In this document: positions 9,582 to 20,947 of the stretch, piece by piece | Layout: each line of letters begins with the position of its first letter | How positions within the stretch are numbered: position 1 is the stretch's first letter | Source: Begonia masoniana | Lineage: Eukaryota > Streptophyta > Magnoliopsida > Cucurbitales > Begoniaceae | Direction: 5' to 3' | Assembly: GCA_022432975.1 (NCBI GenBank) | Contig: CM039503.1 | Coordinates: 55,426,466-55,490,465, forward strand | Length of the DNA: 64,000 nucleotides | The notes under the pieces: generated by a model | The model's input: only the letters and a program-made list of their open reading frames with translations | Databases searched by the model: none | What the model was told of the DNA's origin: nothing | Translations under genes and position numbers: made by a program

Positions 9582-12102
9582 GGTAATACCCGGCTTTTCG
9601 GGATATTAATATTTTAATATAAATGATATTTTTGTAAATATGTCAAATCAAACCCGTTTTACAAAAAGAAAGCGTTGTTACGATCCTAATAATTAATATG
9701 GATTTTAGGAAAATTATGGGAATTTTAGGAGTCGTGACGCTAAATTACGGGAATTACGTTTCTTGTAATATAAAGGACCTTTTAGTAAAAATAGTAAACG
9801 AGGTCCGTTTTACGAACGGACAGTTTTATTAGAACCCTAATAATGAATTGGAGTTATTGGTGAAATAAGGAAATTTGGAGAAGCCAAATTGCTAGTTAAT
9901 TAACGAAACAAAGGACGAAACAAATATAAAATAGAAGAAAGGGCAAAATGGTAATTTGCCAAAGTAATTTTATAAAATAACTTAAATCCTCTTCTTCCTC
10001 ATTTTCTCCTCGGCTCCGCGAAAACCAGAGAGGGTTTTCTGGTGATCCCTCACGGCCGATCCAATTCCGACCTCCGTTTCTCCTCCGATCGACTTCCGTT
10101 CTCCGTGTTTTCTCCTCCTCTGGCAACCCTAGGTACGAATCTATGATTTCGAAGCGTTAGTTTTCAGTTTCCACGGAGTTAGGACGTTAGGGTTTTGTTA
10201 GGGTTTTTGTTAAAAATACGATTTAGGGTTCGAGATTGATAGGTTTATCGAGTTTATGGATATAAAGGACGTATTGAACGTTATTGGACGAAGTTAAACT
10301 AATTTGTGAGAAATGTTAAATTTAATGAGTTTCGGGTTTTTGGAAAAGCTCGTTATTGGATGTTTCGTAGAATCGAGCGCGAATTGGTTGTTAAATGCCT
10401 CGATTAATTAAGTTATAGCTTTAGAAGAATTTCTTTAGTTAAGGATTTCATTAATTTGGACATTAACAGTTCAAACGTATATTAATGATAATTGTTGTGA
10501 ATTGCCTTAGGTGCACCACGCTCGTGGATGGAGCTAGCATTCAACGGACGTCAGGTAAGTTCTCGTGACTTACTCTGGCCGATTGGCCTACACCGTACGT
10601 CAAAGTCGCGTCGAGGATCATTGGTGAATTGCTTGTTTAAATGCTTTGGTTGGGTAGTTAGGATTAGTTCTTTTGTAGGTTATGCTTTGAGTGTCTTGAT
10701 GGTACGTATGATGGTTGATTATTTTATGTTTATAACTGTTCATGTATCATAGTTTTAAAAACGTCATGAAAACGAATTTACGCATAGTTTTCATGAAAAG
10801 GAAATGCACGTAAAGGCAAGTAAAGTATCATGTAAACAACCCTCTGTGTGTGGTTATCGGGGTGAAGTTCAGACCTAGCGTTCCGTGGTGAGCGGGTTTC
10901 CCTCCCTTCAGATGGTGTGGGCTGTCGAACCGCTTGACGGGCCCTATCCATCTGCCGAGTGATAGGCTTCGGTAACCAAAAGAATGTCATGGTGAGAATG
11001 AATGAATGAATGAATGAAATGCATGAGTGACGATGTTATAAAAATTGCACATACATGTTCATGCATAAGCATTTACGTAGAACTTACTGAGCCTTTAGTT
11101 CATAGATGTCTTTATGGTGTAGGTGACCTCTACACAGGTGAGGATGAGATCCCTCCACCCGAGGCATGAACAGTTGAAGAAAGATGGCCCGTGGGAGTCT
11201 GCTGGGCAGTTGGCGCGCATTTCGACCCGTGGGGATGTAGGTATATGTTTTGGGGACACGATATGAATTGTATAGCTGAACATATTAGGATGTTTGGATC
11301 TGGTAGTGGATAGGTTTATGTTTGGTGTTTTAAACGTGTTGAAAACCTGTTTGGATAGGTTTATGTTTGGTGTTTTAAACGTGTTGGAAACCTGTTTTAT
11401 AAACTGTTTTGGTAAATTTAAATAGGTGGAAATACTCGGTTTTTAAACAGATCCACGAAGTTTATTTTCACGAAAGTTTATTATGTTTTAAACACGTTTT
11501 GAAATATGTTTTTGGTCGTTTAATCGGTGGTTGATAACATGAGAAAAGAGTTAAGTTTTGTTGAAAAGTTTAGAGCGTATATGGATGAGAAGAAACGTGA
11601 AGGGAATGAGAAAAGAATGAAGGTAATGTAGGAAGTTTGCTCTCTGGAATCGGATTCCAGAGAGTAATCTGGATCGCCCAAGTGGGCGATCGATCGCCCA
11701 TAATGTGGGGTGATCGATCGCCCCTTAATGGTTGGTTTGGGCGATCGATCGCCATGGTGAGGGGCGATCATCGCCCCTCCTGTTGTTGACCTCGGCGATC
11801 GATCTCCTGAAATAGGAGATCGATCGCCCCTTCAATTTGTGAGGGACAAAGTCTCTTTTGTCCCTCGGCCGGATGATTGTTTTAATTAAAGTTTTATTTA
11901 ATTGTTTCAATTGTTAAATGTTTTATTAATTTGAAATATGTTTAGTTTTAAACGGTTTTAAGAATATAGACTTCAACGTTTTTAATTCTGATTCCGGTTT
12001 AAACAGTTTTAATTCCGCACAACGTTATTAAAGTTTATAAATATATGTAAAGATAAAAAAATAATAATACGGGAAAATAAGATACGGGTAAGGGTCGCTA
12101 CA
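9582..12102 (-). mobile_element. Solo LTR (about 2.5 kb), probably Ty3/gypsy type
   Basis: The insertion is flanked by aaacg on both sides (9577-9581, 12103-12107), and the uninterrupted site is present at about 30832-30842. On the minus strand it starts TGTAGCGACCC and ends GGGTATTACC, close to the TGTGACGACCC...GTGTTACA ends of the LTR at 31470-33505. No gag or pol motif, primer site or polypurine tract is inside, so a solo LTR left by LTR-LTR recombination is the best reading. It holds a 45-bp tandem duplication (about 11308-11398) and a cluster of GATCGATC palindromes (11640-11835). Confidence 0.65.
11640..11835. repeat. Cluster of GATCGATCG palindromes in the LTR
   Basis: GGGCGATCGATCGCCC (11684-11699) is a perfect 16-base palindrome. 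Further GATCGATCGCC copies follow every 20-60 bases to about 11835, and a 25-base inverted repeat with 12-bp arms (CTCTCTGGAATC) occupies 11640-11664. A similar GATCGATC cluster lies in the LTR at 31470-33505. Confidence 0.75.
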
Positions 12103-13173
12103 AAACGTCTGATCTCGACATTAACTTCTATGAAATTATGCTTTGTTCACATTCTTCTTTCTTTATGAGTTTGGAGAAAGTCAATAGTTAAATTTTTAGA
12201 ATCTTCAATCTCGGTCCAATCATAAAGACTTCCCTTCATTATGGTCTTTCAAATGTAGTTATCACTTCTCTTCATCGATCACTGTTGATGGTAGCCTTCT
12301 CATGCCACATTTTTAAGAACTTGACATAGACTACTACTCTTCGAACTTCGGAAAATAGAACATCCTATATTTTAGTTCACCAAATTTTTTATTTGAAATT
12401 TTGACCAGTTAAAAAACACCCAAATTGTAAAGTTAAAAAACAGTCGTAATACTAATTATATATAGAATAATTATTTAATGAAATTTGAATATTAAAACTT
12501 CTAAAGCTTCAATTTTTAGGATCCTGAAGTGAAAAAGAATGACTGAAACACAGATAAAATTTATTCTATAAAGTTGCAACAGATGTGTACAACTCAACTT
12601 AACAAACTCACATCAAATACGGATTATTTATCATTTATTGTAGAAAAATATATGATAAATCCAAAGCTCGAGTTTCTTCAAATGAATGAATCAAAGTTCA
12701 ATCTCTCTTGCATTGTTTGTAGCAGGAAATGACTCCTTCCTCCATCATCCTTGCATCTACATTTCCAAAAAAAAAACACAAAAAAGATGTTATATTCCAA
12801 AATGTTTAACATATATGTATTATAAAGATATGAAAAAATAGATAAATAAATACAAGTGTATACCATAACGAACACTATTAGTTGAAGATTGTGCACAATC
12901 GAGAATGCAACTAATATCATCAAGAGAGGTCTTAGGGCATTTGGCAGTACAGATGTTCACGCAAATATTTCTGGTAAAAGGCTTCCTTTGCGTGCACGAC
13001 GTATAACACTTCTTTACACAGTCTGCTCTGTTAAGTTCTTGAGCTGCATATGGAGGGAGAATCGGTGAAGATGAGGGAGATGATGGTGGGTATGGAAATA
13101 AAGAGTCTGATGGTGCAAGTGAAGGAGAAGGAAATGGTTGGTATGAGAGAGTAGACAGCGTCGGTGAAGAGTA

Positions 13174-13499
13174 TGTTGGAGAATATTTTGAAAGGAAAGA
13201 CTACTTCTCTTATTACTCACTTTTGTTTCCTCTTTTCTCCACACAAGCTTACAAACATCACCCCTATTTATACTAGTGGCACCTCCCCAACCAATGAGTA
13301 ATTGACTCTCTAGAAAGATCTAAAGAAGACTTCTCTAGAACACATTACACTAGACCTTTCTATAAGCTTCCATAAGCTTCTACACACTTCTATAAACTTC
13401 TACAAGATTCTACAAGCTTCTAATAGCTTCTCCAAGCTTCTACAAGCTTCTATAGACTTCTACAAGCTTCTTCAAGAAGTCAAGTTTATAATTTCAACA
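13174..13499 (-). repeat. Ty1/copia LTR (3' LTR of the element)
   Basis: The 326-bp LTR has TGTTG...CAACA ends. Its inner third (about 13360-13470) is a run of degenerate decamers resembling aagcttctac, from which the 20-bp array at 20948 evidently arose. A polypurine tract (AAGTTTAAGGGGGG on the minus strand, 13501-13514) abuts it. Confidence 0.85.
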
Positions 13500-13506
13500 T
13501 CCCCCC

Positions 13507-15033
13507 TTAAACTTGATTTCTTGTTACTCCAATTAAAGTTCTCAACCTGACGAAGCTTTCTTGCTTAAGTGGTTTAGTGAAGATATCAGCTACTTGATCA
13601 TGAGACTTCACGTACTCCACTTGTACCTCTTTCTTCATGATGCACTCTCGTATATAATGATAGCGCGTGTCAATGTGCTTACTTCGATCATGGAAGACTG
13701 GGTTCTTGGCCAAAGCTATTGCTGACTTGTTATCTATGCAAATCTTGGTTGGCTCCTCTTGTGGAAGACGCAATTCCTTCAATAGGTTTCTGAGCCAAAT
13801 TGCATGACAGACACATGAAGTAGCAGCTACATACTCTGCCTCGCATGTTGAAAGAGTGACAATTGGTTGCTTCCTTGACATCCATGTAAAAGCAGTGTCT
13901 CCCATGTAAAAGACAAAGCCAGTCGTGCTCTTTCGATCATCTATATCTCCACTCCAATCGCTATCGCTGTATCCAACAAGCTTGTAATCATTAGATTCAG
14001 AATAGTATAAACCATAGTTTGTTGTACCTCTTAAATAACGAAGAATTCTTTTTGCTGCTTTCATATGAGTTGTTGTTGGATTCTCCATGAACCTGCTAAC
14101 AACTCCAACTGCATAAAGAATATCTGGCCTTGTACATGTCAGATATCGCAAGCTACCAATCAAGCTCTTAAAAAATGTTGGATCTACTTTTTCTCCTTCT
14201 TCGTGCTTTGACAACTTGATTCCACATTCCATTGGTGTGGCGACTGGATTGGAGTTATTCATCTTGTATTTCTTAAGTACCTCTTTGGCATAGCCTTCTT
14301 GAGTGATCAATATGCCATTGTCTTTCTGCTTTACTTCAATTCCAAGGTAGTAAGACATGATTCCGATGTCAGTCATTTCAAACTCCTCCATCATCTCCTT
14401 TTTAAACTCTTCGAACATGCTTGAATTGCTGCCTGTGAATATCAAGTCATCTACATATAGGCATACGATCAAGATATCACCGTTTTGGATTTTGATGTAG
14501 AGTGCATGCTCATATGGACACTTGATGAACTTTCTATCTTGCAAGTACTTGTCAATTCGAGCATTCCAAGCTCTTGGGGCTTGCTTCAACCCATAGAGTG
14601 CTTTCTTTAACTTTAAAACTTTGCCTTCTTTTCCCTTGATCTCATAGCCTTGTGGTTGCTCGATGTAGACTTCTTCTTCAAGAACTCCATTTAGGAAAGC
14701 AGATTTCACATCCATTTGATGTATCTTCCATTTATTTTGAGCTGCCAATGAAATAATCAATCTAACAGTTTCTAGTCGAGCAACGGGAGCAAATACCTCA
14801 TCATAGTCAATGCCAACTCTTTGACTATAGCCTTTTGCCACCAATCTCGCCTTGTATCTTTGGACGTCTCCATTGGCGTTTTTCTTTGCTTTGTACACCC
14901 ACTTTACTCCGATTGCCTTGTGCCCTTTTGGAAGTGAAGCTAACTCCCATGTATCATTCTTCTCGATTGCCTTTATCTCTTCATCCATGGCATTTTTCCA
15001 ATTCTTGTTCTCCACCGCCTCTTGAAAATTCAT
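13507..15033 (-). CDS. Ty1/copia pol, reverse transcriptase and RNase H part
   Basis: The 508-codon open frame carries the copia-type reverse transcriptase from [10 protein letters not shown] onward, the catalytic CLYVDDL motif, and the RNase H region with [28 protein letters not shown] and ADIFTKPL near the end. It is the downstream part of a single copia polyprotein: the frame continues from the integrase ORF (15091-16920) through an in-frame TAG at 15091-15093. All catalytic motifs look intact, so the element died or was silenced by stop codons rather than by gross decay. The start listed is the first ATG after that stop and is not a biological start. Confidence 0.85.
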   Translation of the reverse strand: MNFQEAVENKNWKNAMDEEIKAIEKNDTWELASLPKGHKAIGVKWVYKAKKNANGDVQRYKARLVAKGYSQRVGIDYDEVFAPVARLETVRLIISLAAQNKWKIHQMDVKSAFLNGVLEEEVYIEQPQGYEIKGKEGKVLKLKKALYGLKQAPRAWNARIDKYLQDRKFIKCPYEHALYIKIQNGDILIVCLYVDDLIFTGSNSSMFEEFKKEMMEEFEMTDIGIMSYYLGIEVKQKDNGILITQEGYAKEVLKKYKMNNSNPVATPMECGIKLSKHEEGEKVDPTFFKSLIGSLRYLTCTRPDILYAVGVVSRFMENPTTTHMKAAKRILRYLRGTTNYGLYYSESNDYKLVGYSDSDWSGDIDDRKSTTGFVFYMGDTAFTWMSRKQPIVTLSTCEAEYVAATSCVCHAIWLRNLLKELRLPQEEPTKICIDNKSAIALAKNPVFHDRSKHIDTRYHYIRECIMKKEVQVEYVKSHDQVADIFTKPLKQESFVRLRTLIGVTRNQV

Positions 15034-15090
15034 GGGCTCACAATCGACAAATAAGCAAAAGAGAGTAAGGTTATCTTGACTTTCGGTTAC

Positions 15091-16920
15091 CTAATAGAGT
15101 TCATGTAAACTCCTGAATCGTGGAACTCTTTTACTTGAACTTTCATCTTCTTGAAGACTCACAGTTTGTGGAATTGGTGGAGTAGTAGGCTCCTGCTCCA
15201 TCCTTAATTGCTCCATTTTATCTTCCTCAAAGTATGGAAAAAAAGTGTATTCTTTGTTATGTGGTCTCCAATCCCATTCTCCTTCTTCGTCGAATACGAC
15301 ATCTCGGCTAATGGTTGTCTTCCCAGTATTAGGATTGTAGAGTTTGTATCCTTTGGAGTTAGCATCGTAGCCAATAAAGATGTATTTTTGGCTTTTATCA
15401 TCTAGCTTGCTTCTTTGTTTGTCAGGTACATGCACATGGGCTATACTCCCGAAAACTCTTAGATGAGCAATGCTAGGCTTCCTTTCACTCCATGCTTCTT
15501 GTGGTGTTTTACCCCACACGCTTCTTGTTGGAGATCGATTAGATAGATAGACTGCACATGCAACTGCTTCTGACCATAACTCCTTGGGTAGTCTTTTGCT
15601 TTTGAGCATGCTCCTTGCCATTTCAAGAATTGTTCGATTCTTCCTTTCTGCCACTCCATTTTGTTGAGGAGATCTTGGGACTGTCAATGGTCGTCGTATC
15701 CCATGAGTCTCACAGAACTCTTGAAATTCTTTTGAGGTGAACTCTCCTCCTCGATCAAACCTTATAGCTTTGATCTGTAGGCCACTCTCTTTCTCGACGG
15801 CAGCTTTGAATTTCATGAAGACTTCAAAGACCTCAGATTTTTGCTTCAAGAAATATACCCATGTTTTTCTTGAGAAATCATCGATGAAGAGAAGAAAATA
15901 GTTATTCTTACCGAGTGAGCTTGGCTTGATTGGACCACACGCATCCGTATGTATGAGTTCTAGCGGCTTCTTAGCTCTTGAGTTTGATTCTTTTGGAAAG
16001 CTTTTCCTGAATTGCTTCCCAAGTAGACATCCTTCACACACTTGATCAGGATGACGAATGCAAGGTAGTCCTCTCACCATCTCCTTCTTGGACAACAATT
16101 CTAGTCCTCCAAAGTTGAGATGCCCAAAGCGAAGATGCCATAGCCAAGATGCATCTTTGTAACACGCCTTGAGACATTTAGCAGCTTCATTTTGAATGTT
16201 GAGCACAAACATTCGATTCTTTGACATCCGCACCTTTGCGATCAAGTTGTTAGCTTTATCTCTTATAGAAAGGTTATTATCTCTCAGATGAATATCATAA
16301 CCTTTCTCTAAGAGTTGACCCAAACTAAGGATATTGCTCTTCATGTTCGGCACATAATAGACATTTGATATGAATGTGCGTTCTCCATTCTTTAAGTGGA
16401 TGAGAATTTTACCTTTACCATGTACTGCCACTTTGGATTCATCTCCAAAAGTCACATTACCACCTATAGATTCGTCAAGCTCCACGAACATGCTTCTTTT
16501 TCCGCACATATGATTGCTAGCGCCAGTGTCCAAGTACCATCTATCATCTTCTTCCTTTTTATTATCCTTGTAAGCCAATAGCACAGTGCCATCTTCTTGT
16601 CTACTTTCTTCAATGTAGTTGACCTTTTCCTCAATCTTGTTGCTTTTAGGAGCTCTACATTCGAAAGCGTAATGACTAAACTTCTCACAGTTGTAACACT
16701 TAATATGTGACTTGTCATACCTTGATTTAGAATTGCCTTTCCCACGACCTCTTATTGAGTTTTCTTTTCTTTGATAACTGTTGTTATCATCGTTGGGTCT
16801 CCGACCTTGTCCATGTCCATGACCTCGGCCTCGTTCTTGACCATGAACTCGTCTTTGTTGGTTCTTGTAACCACTTTCTTCTTTGGATGGAACAACTTGA
16901 GTCTTGAGTAGTTGCTGCAT
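15091..16920 (-). CDS. Ty1/copia gag zinc knuckle, protease, integrase part
   Basis: The 609-codon open frame has, in order, an RG-rich stretch, a CCHC knuckle (CYNCEKFSHYAFEC; the usual glycines are altered), the protease motif WYLDTGASNHMCG, the GAG-pre-integrase segment with HLRFGHLNFGG and CEGCLLGK, and the integrase with IHTDACGPI, RFDRGGEF and GVAERKNRT. It is in the same frame as gag upstream, separated by one TAG (16924-16926), and as the RT frame downstream, separated by another TAG (15091-15093). The ATG at 16920 simply follows the first stop. Confidence 0.85.
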   Translation of the reverse strand: MQQLLKTQVVPSKEESGYKNQQRRVHGQERGRGHGHGQGRRPNDDNNSYQRKENSIRGRGKGNSKSRYDKSHIKCYNCEKFSHYAFECRAPKSNKIEEKVNYIEESRQEDGTVLLAYKDNKKEEDDRWYLDTGASNHMCGKRSMFVELDESIGGNVTFGDESKVAVHGKGKILIHLKNGERTFISNVYYVPNMKSNILSLGQLLEKGYDIHLRDNNLSIRDKANNLIAKVRMSKNRMFVLNIQNEAAKCLKACYKDASWLWHLRFGHLNFGGLELLSKKEMVRGLPCIRHPDQVCEGCLLGKQFRKSFPKESNSRAKKPLELIHTDACGPIKPSSLGKNNYFLLFIDDFSRKTWVYFLKQKSEVFEVFMKFKAAVEKESGLQIKAIRFDRGGEFTSKEFQEFCETHGIRRPLTVPRSPQQNGVAERKNRTILEMARSMLKSKRLPKELWSEAVACAVYLSNRSPTRSVWGKTPQEAWSERKPSIAHLRVFGSIAHVHVPDKQRSKLDDKSQKYIFIGYDANSKGYKLYNPNTGKTTISRDVVFDEEGEWDWRPHNKEYTFFPYFEEDKMEQLRMEQEPTTPPIPQTVSLQEDESSSKRVPRFRSLHELY

Positions 16921-16923
16921 GAT

Positions 16924-17544
16924 CTACCCCTTCTTCTTTTTCTTTTCTTCATATGCTTGCAATGATCCCAAGAATTGTTCCATCGTCATTGTCTCCAAAT
17001 CTTTCGTTTCTTCGATAACGGTGACGATATGTTCAAACTTTGAATCTACTGATCTAAGGATCTTCTCCATTATTTTTACATCATCTAACTTTTCACAATT
17101 TCTTTTTAGTTGATTGGTCACCGTTAAAACTCTTGAGAAGTAATCGGAGATACCTTCTCCTTCTCTCATATGTAAGGTTTCAAACTCAGCTCTTAAAGTT
17201 TGAAGACGTACCTTTTTTACTGGATCTGCTCCCTTGTAAGAAGTTTGAAGTTTTTCCCATGCTTCCTTTGCCGTCTTTGCTTCTGAGATCTTTTCAAAAG
17301 CATCTTCATCTAACCCTTGATAGATGAGATAGAGAGCCTTCTTGTCTCTTTTTCTTGAGTCTCTCAAACTATCCTTTTGAGTTTGAGATAGATTTACATC
17401 ATTCTCCGGCTCAGTGTGACCTTTCTCGACTATTTCCCACACGTCTTGCGCACCAAGGAGAGCCTTCATCTTGATGCTCCAATTATCGTAATTGCTCTTG
17501 TTGAGTGTTGGGACTTGGAAAGGAACCATACCACCGTTTGCCAT
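16924..17544 (-). CDS. Ty1/copia gag (UBN2-type capsid region)
   Basis: The 206-residue frame starts MANGGMVPFQVPTLNKSNYD and has the typical copia gag core (WSIKMKALLGAQDVWEIV, SYKGADPVKKVRLQTLRAEF, SDYFSRVLTVTNQLKRN, MEKILRSV). It ends in a lysine-rich run at TAG. In intact relatives, such as the second element at 51093, the frame continues into the zinc knuckle, so this TAG is probably a nonsense mutation. The ATG lies 23 bases after the primer site. Confidence 0.85.
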   Translation of the reverse strand: MANGGMVPFQVPTLNKSNYDNWSIKMKALLGAQDVWEIVEKGHTEPENDVNLSQTQKDSLRDSRKRDKKALYLIYQGLDEDAFEKISEAKTAKEAWEKLQTSYKGADPVKKVRLQTLRAEFETLHMREGEGISDYFSRVLTVTNQLKRNCEKLDDVKIMEKILRSVDSKFEHIVTVIEETKDLETMTMEQFLGSLQAYEEKKKKKG

Positions 17545-17567
17545 CTTTCTACAAAGGATCTTCTAGC

Positions 17568-17579
17568 GCTCTGATACCA
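17568..17579 (-). other. Primer binding site (initiator tRNA-Met)
   Basis: TGGTATCAGAGC on the minus strand is complementary to the 3' end of plant initiator tRNA-Met and lies three bases from the LTR (17583). This fixes the orientation and the 5' LTR of the complete element. Confidence 0.9.
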
Positions 17580-17582
17580 CTT

Positions 17583-17913
17583 TGTTGGAGAATATTTTGA
17601 AAGGAAAGACTACTTCTCTTATTACTCACTTTTGTTTCCTCTTTTCTCCACACAAGCTTACAAACATCACCCCTATTTATACTAGTGGCACCTCCTCAAC
17701 CAATGAGTAATTGACTCTCTAGAAAGATCTAGAGAAGACTTCTCTAGAACACATTACACTAGACCTTTCTATAAGCTTCCATAAGCTTCTACACACTTCT
17801 ATAAACTTCTACAAGATCTACAAGCTTCTAATAGCTTCTCCAAGCTTCTACAAGCTTCTATAACTTCTAAAGCTTCTTTTCAAGAAGTCCAAGTGTTTAT
17901 AAGTGTTCAACAT
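17583..17913 (-). repeat. Ty1/copia LTR (5' LTR of the complete element)
   Basis: It is nearly identical to 13174-13499 up to about 17815, with only a few substitutions seen. From there to its end it differs by many one-base insertions and deletions. The sudden change inside one LTR marks the start of the low-quality-looking stretch that continues to 20947. Confidence 0.8.
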
Positions 17914-20900
17914 CACCCCTTAACTTGGTATTTCTTGTGACTCTCCAAGTAAGTCTCAACCTGACGATCTTTCTTGCTTAAGTGGTTTAGTGAAGATTCA
18001 CTACTTGATCAGAGACTTCACGTACCGCACTTGTAACCTCTTTCTTCATGATGGGCACTCTCGTATATAATGATAGCGCGTGTCAATGTGCTTACTTCGA
18101 TCATGGAAGACTGGGTTCTTCTTGTCCAAAGCTATTGCCTGATTACTGTTCTCTATTGCAAATCTTGGTTGGCTGCCTCTTGTGGAAGCCGCAATTCCTT
18201 CAATAGGTTGCTGAGCCAAATTGCATGACATACACATGAGTCGCACTACATACTCTGGCCTCGCATGTTGAAAGAGTGAATTTGGTTGCTTCCTTGACAT
18301 CCATTAAAGCAGTGTCCCCCATGTAAAAGAAAAGCCAGTCGTGGCTCTTTCCGCTCATCTATATCTCCACTCCCATCGCTATCGCTGTATCCAACAAGCT
18401 TGTAATCATTAGATTCAGATAGTATAAACCATAGTTTGTTGTACCTCTTAAATAACGAAGAATTCTTGTTGGCTGCTTTCATATGAGGTTGTTGTTGGCT
18501 TCTCCATGACCTGCTAACAATCTCCACTGCTAAAGAATATCTGGCTTGTACATTTCCATATCGCAAGCTCCATCAAGCTCTTAAAAAATTGTTTGATCTA
18601 CTTTTCTCCGTCTTCGTGCTTTGACACTTGATTTTCCACTTCCATGGTGTGGCGACTACTGGATTGGAGTTATTCATCTTGTATTTCTTAATACCTCTTC
18701 TGGCATAGCCTCTGAGTGATCAATATGCCATTGTCTTTCTGCTTTACTTCATTCCAAGGTTAGAAGACATGATTCCATGTCAGTCATTCAAACTCCGTCC
18801 ATCATGCTCCTTTTTAAACTCTTCGAACATCTTGAATTGCTGCCTGTGAATCGTCAAAGAGTCATCTACATATAGTCTAAAGAATACGTATCAAGATATC
18901 CCCGTTTTGGATTTTGATTTTAGAGGCATGCTCATGATGGACCCTTGAGACTTTCCCTGATCTTGCAAGTATTGTCAATTCGAAGCATCCCAGCTCGTTG
19001 GGCTTCTTCAACCCATAGAGTGCTTTCTTTACTTTAAAACTTTGCCTTCTTTTCCCTTGATCTCATAGATTGTGTTTGCCCTCTCGATGTAGACTTCTTC
19101 TTCAAGAACTCCATTTAGGAAGCGATTTCACATCCATTTGATGTAATCTTCCATTTATTTTGAGCTGCCAATGAAATATCAATCTAACATTGCTAGTCGA
19201 CAACGGTAGGCAAATACCTCATCATAGTCAATGTCCCACTCTTTGACTATAGCCGTTTTGCCACCAATCTCGCCTTGTATCTTTGGACGCCCATTGGCGT
19301 TTTCTTTGTTTGTACAGCCCACTTACTCACCGATTGCCTTGGCCCTTTTGAAGTGAAGCTAACTCCCATGTATCATTCTTCTCGATTGCCTTTATTCTCT
19401 TCATCCATGGCAATTTTTCCAATTCTTGTTCTCCACCGCCTCTTGAAAATTCATGGCTCACAATCGACAAATACGCAAAGAGAGTAAAGGTTTATCTTGA
19501 CTTTCGGTTACCTAATAGAGTGCTGTAACTCCTTATCGTGAACTCTTTACTTGAACTTTCATCTCTTCTTAAAAAAAAAACAACAAAAAAAAAATTCTTT
19601 GAAGCTCACAGTTTGTGGAATTGGGGAGTAGTAGGCGCCTGCTCCACCTTATTGCTTTGCTTCCATTGTAGCTTCCTCAAAGTATGGACAAAAGTGTATT
19701 CTTGTTTATGTGGCTTCCAATCCCTTCGCCTTCTTTTTCGTCAATAAGACTCTCGGCTAATGTTGTCGTCCCCAGTATTGGATTGTAGAGTTTGTATCCT
19801 TTGGAGTTAGCATGTAGCCATAAAGATGTTTTTTGGCTTTTATCATCTAGCTTCTTTCTTTTGTTTGTCAGGTACATGCACATGTGTCTATACTCCCGAA
19901 AACTCTTAGATAGCCATGCCTAGGCTTCCTTTCACTCCATGCTTCTTGTGGTGTTTTACCCCACATGGGGGGGCGGCTTCTTTTTGAGATCGATTATATA
20001 TGAGACTGCACATCAACTGCTTCTCTCTCCAAAACTCCTTGGGTAGGCTTTGCTTTTAAGCCTGCTCCTTGCCATTTCAATATTGTTCGATTCTTCCTTT
20101 CTGCCACTCACCATTTTGTTGAGGAGCTCTTGGGACGGTCAATGGTCGTCGTATCCCCATGATTCTCACGAACTCTGAAATTTCTTTTTAGGTGAACTCT
20201 CCTCCTCGATCAGACCTTATAGCTTTGATCTGAGGACACTCTCTTTCTCTCGAAAACAGCATCTTTGAATTTCAGAAGACTTCAAAGACCTCAGATTTTG
20301 CGTCAAGAAATATACCCATGTTTTTCTTGAGAAATCATCGATGAAGAGAAGAAAATAGTTATTCTTTGACCGAGTGAGCTTGGCTTGATTGGACCCACTC
20401 ATCCTTATGTATGATTCTAGCGGCTTCTTATGCTCTTGATTTGATTCTTTTGGAAAGCTTTTCCTGAATTGCTTCCCAGTAGACTCCTTCACACACCTTG
20501 ATCAGGATGACGAATTGCAAAGGGAGTCCTCCCACCTCTCCTTCTTGGCCAACAATTCTATCCGTCCTCCAAAGTTGAGATGCCCAAAGCGAAGATGCCA
20601 GCCAAGATGCATCTTTTTAACACGCCTTGAGACATTTAGCAAGCTGAGCATTTTGATGTTTAAAGCACAAACATTCGATTCTTTGACATCCGCACCGTTG
20701 CGATCAAGTTGTTAGCTTTATCTCTTATAGGAAAATTTATTAGCTCTCAGATTGAATATCATAACCTTTCTCTAAGAGTTGACCCAAACTAATGATATTG
20801 CTCTTCATGTTCGGCACATAATAGACATTTGATAGAATGTTGCGTTCCCATTCTTTACTTGATGAGAATTTTACCTTTACCATGTAACTGCCACTTTGGA

Positions 20901-20947
20901 TTCATCTCCAAAAGTCACATACTCACCTATAGTTCGTCAAGCTCCAC
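17914..20947 (-). pseudogene. Second, indel-ridden copy of the copia internal region
   Basis: It follows 13500-16486 collinearly (RT/RNase H end, integrase, protease end), but every 10-30 bases there is a one-base insertion or deletion, so no frame stays open beyond about 100 codons. Substitutions are rare compared with indels, which is unlike normal decay and typical of uncorrected long-read sequence. It stops abruptly at 20947 at the equivalent of base 16486, where the 20-bp array begins. Gag and the primer site of this copy are missing. Confidence 0.75.

Noticed and set aside
13200..13490. Heat-shock elements in the copia LTR (TTCnnGAA-like blocks)
   Set aside because: Only one clean CTTCAAGAAG is seen; other candidates have wrong spacing, and the decamer repeat creates chance matches.
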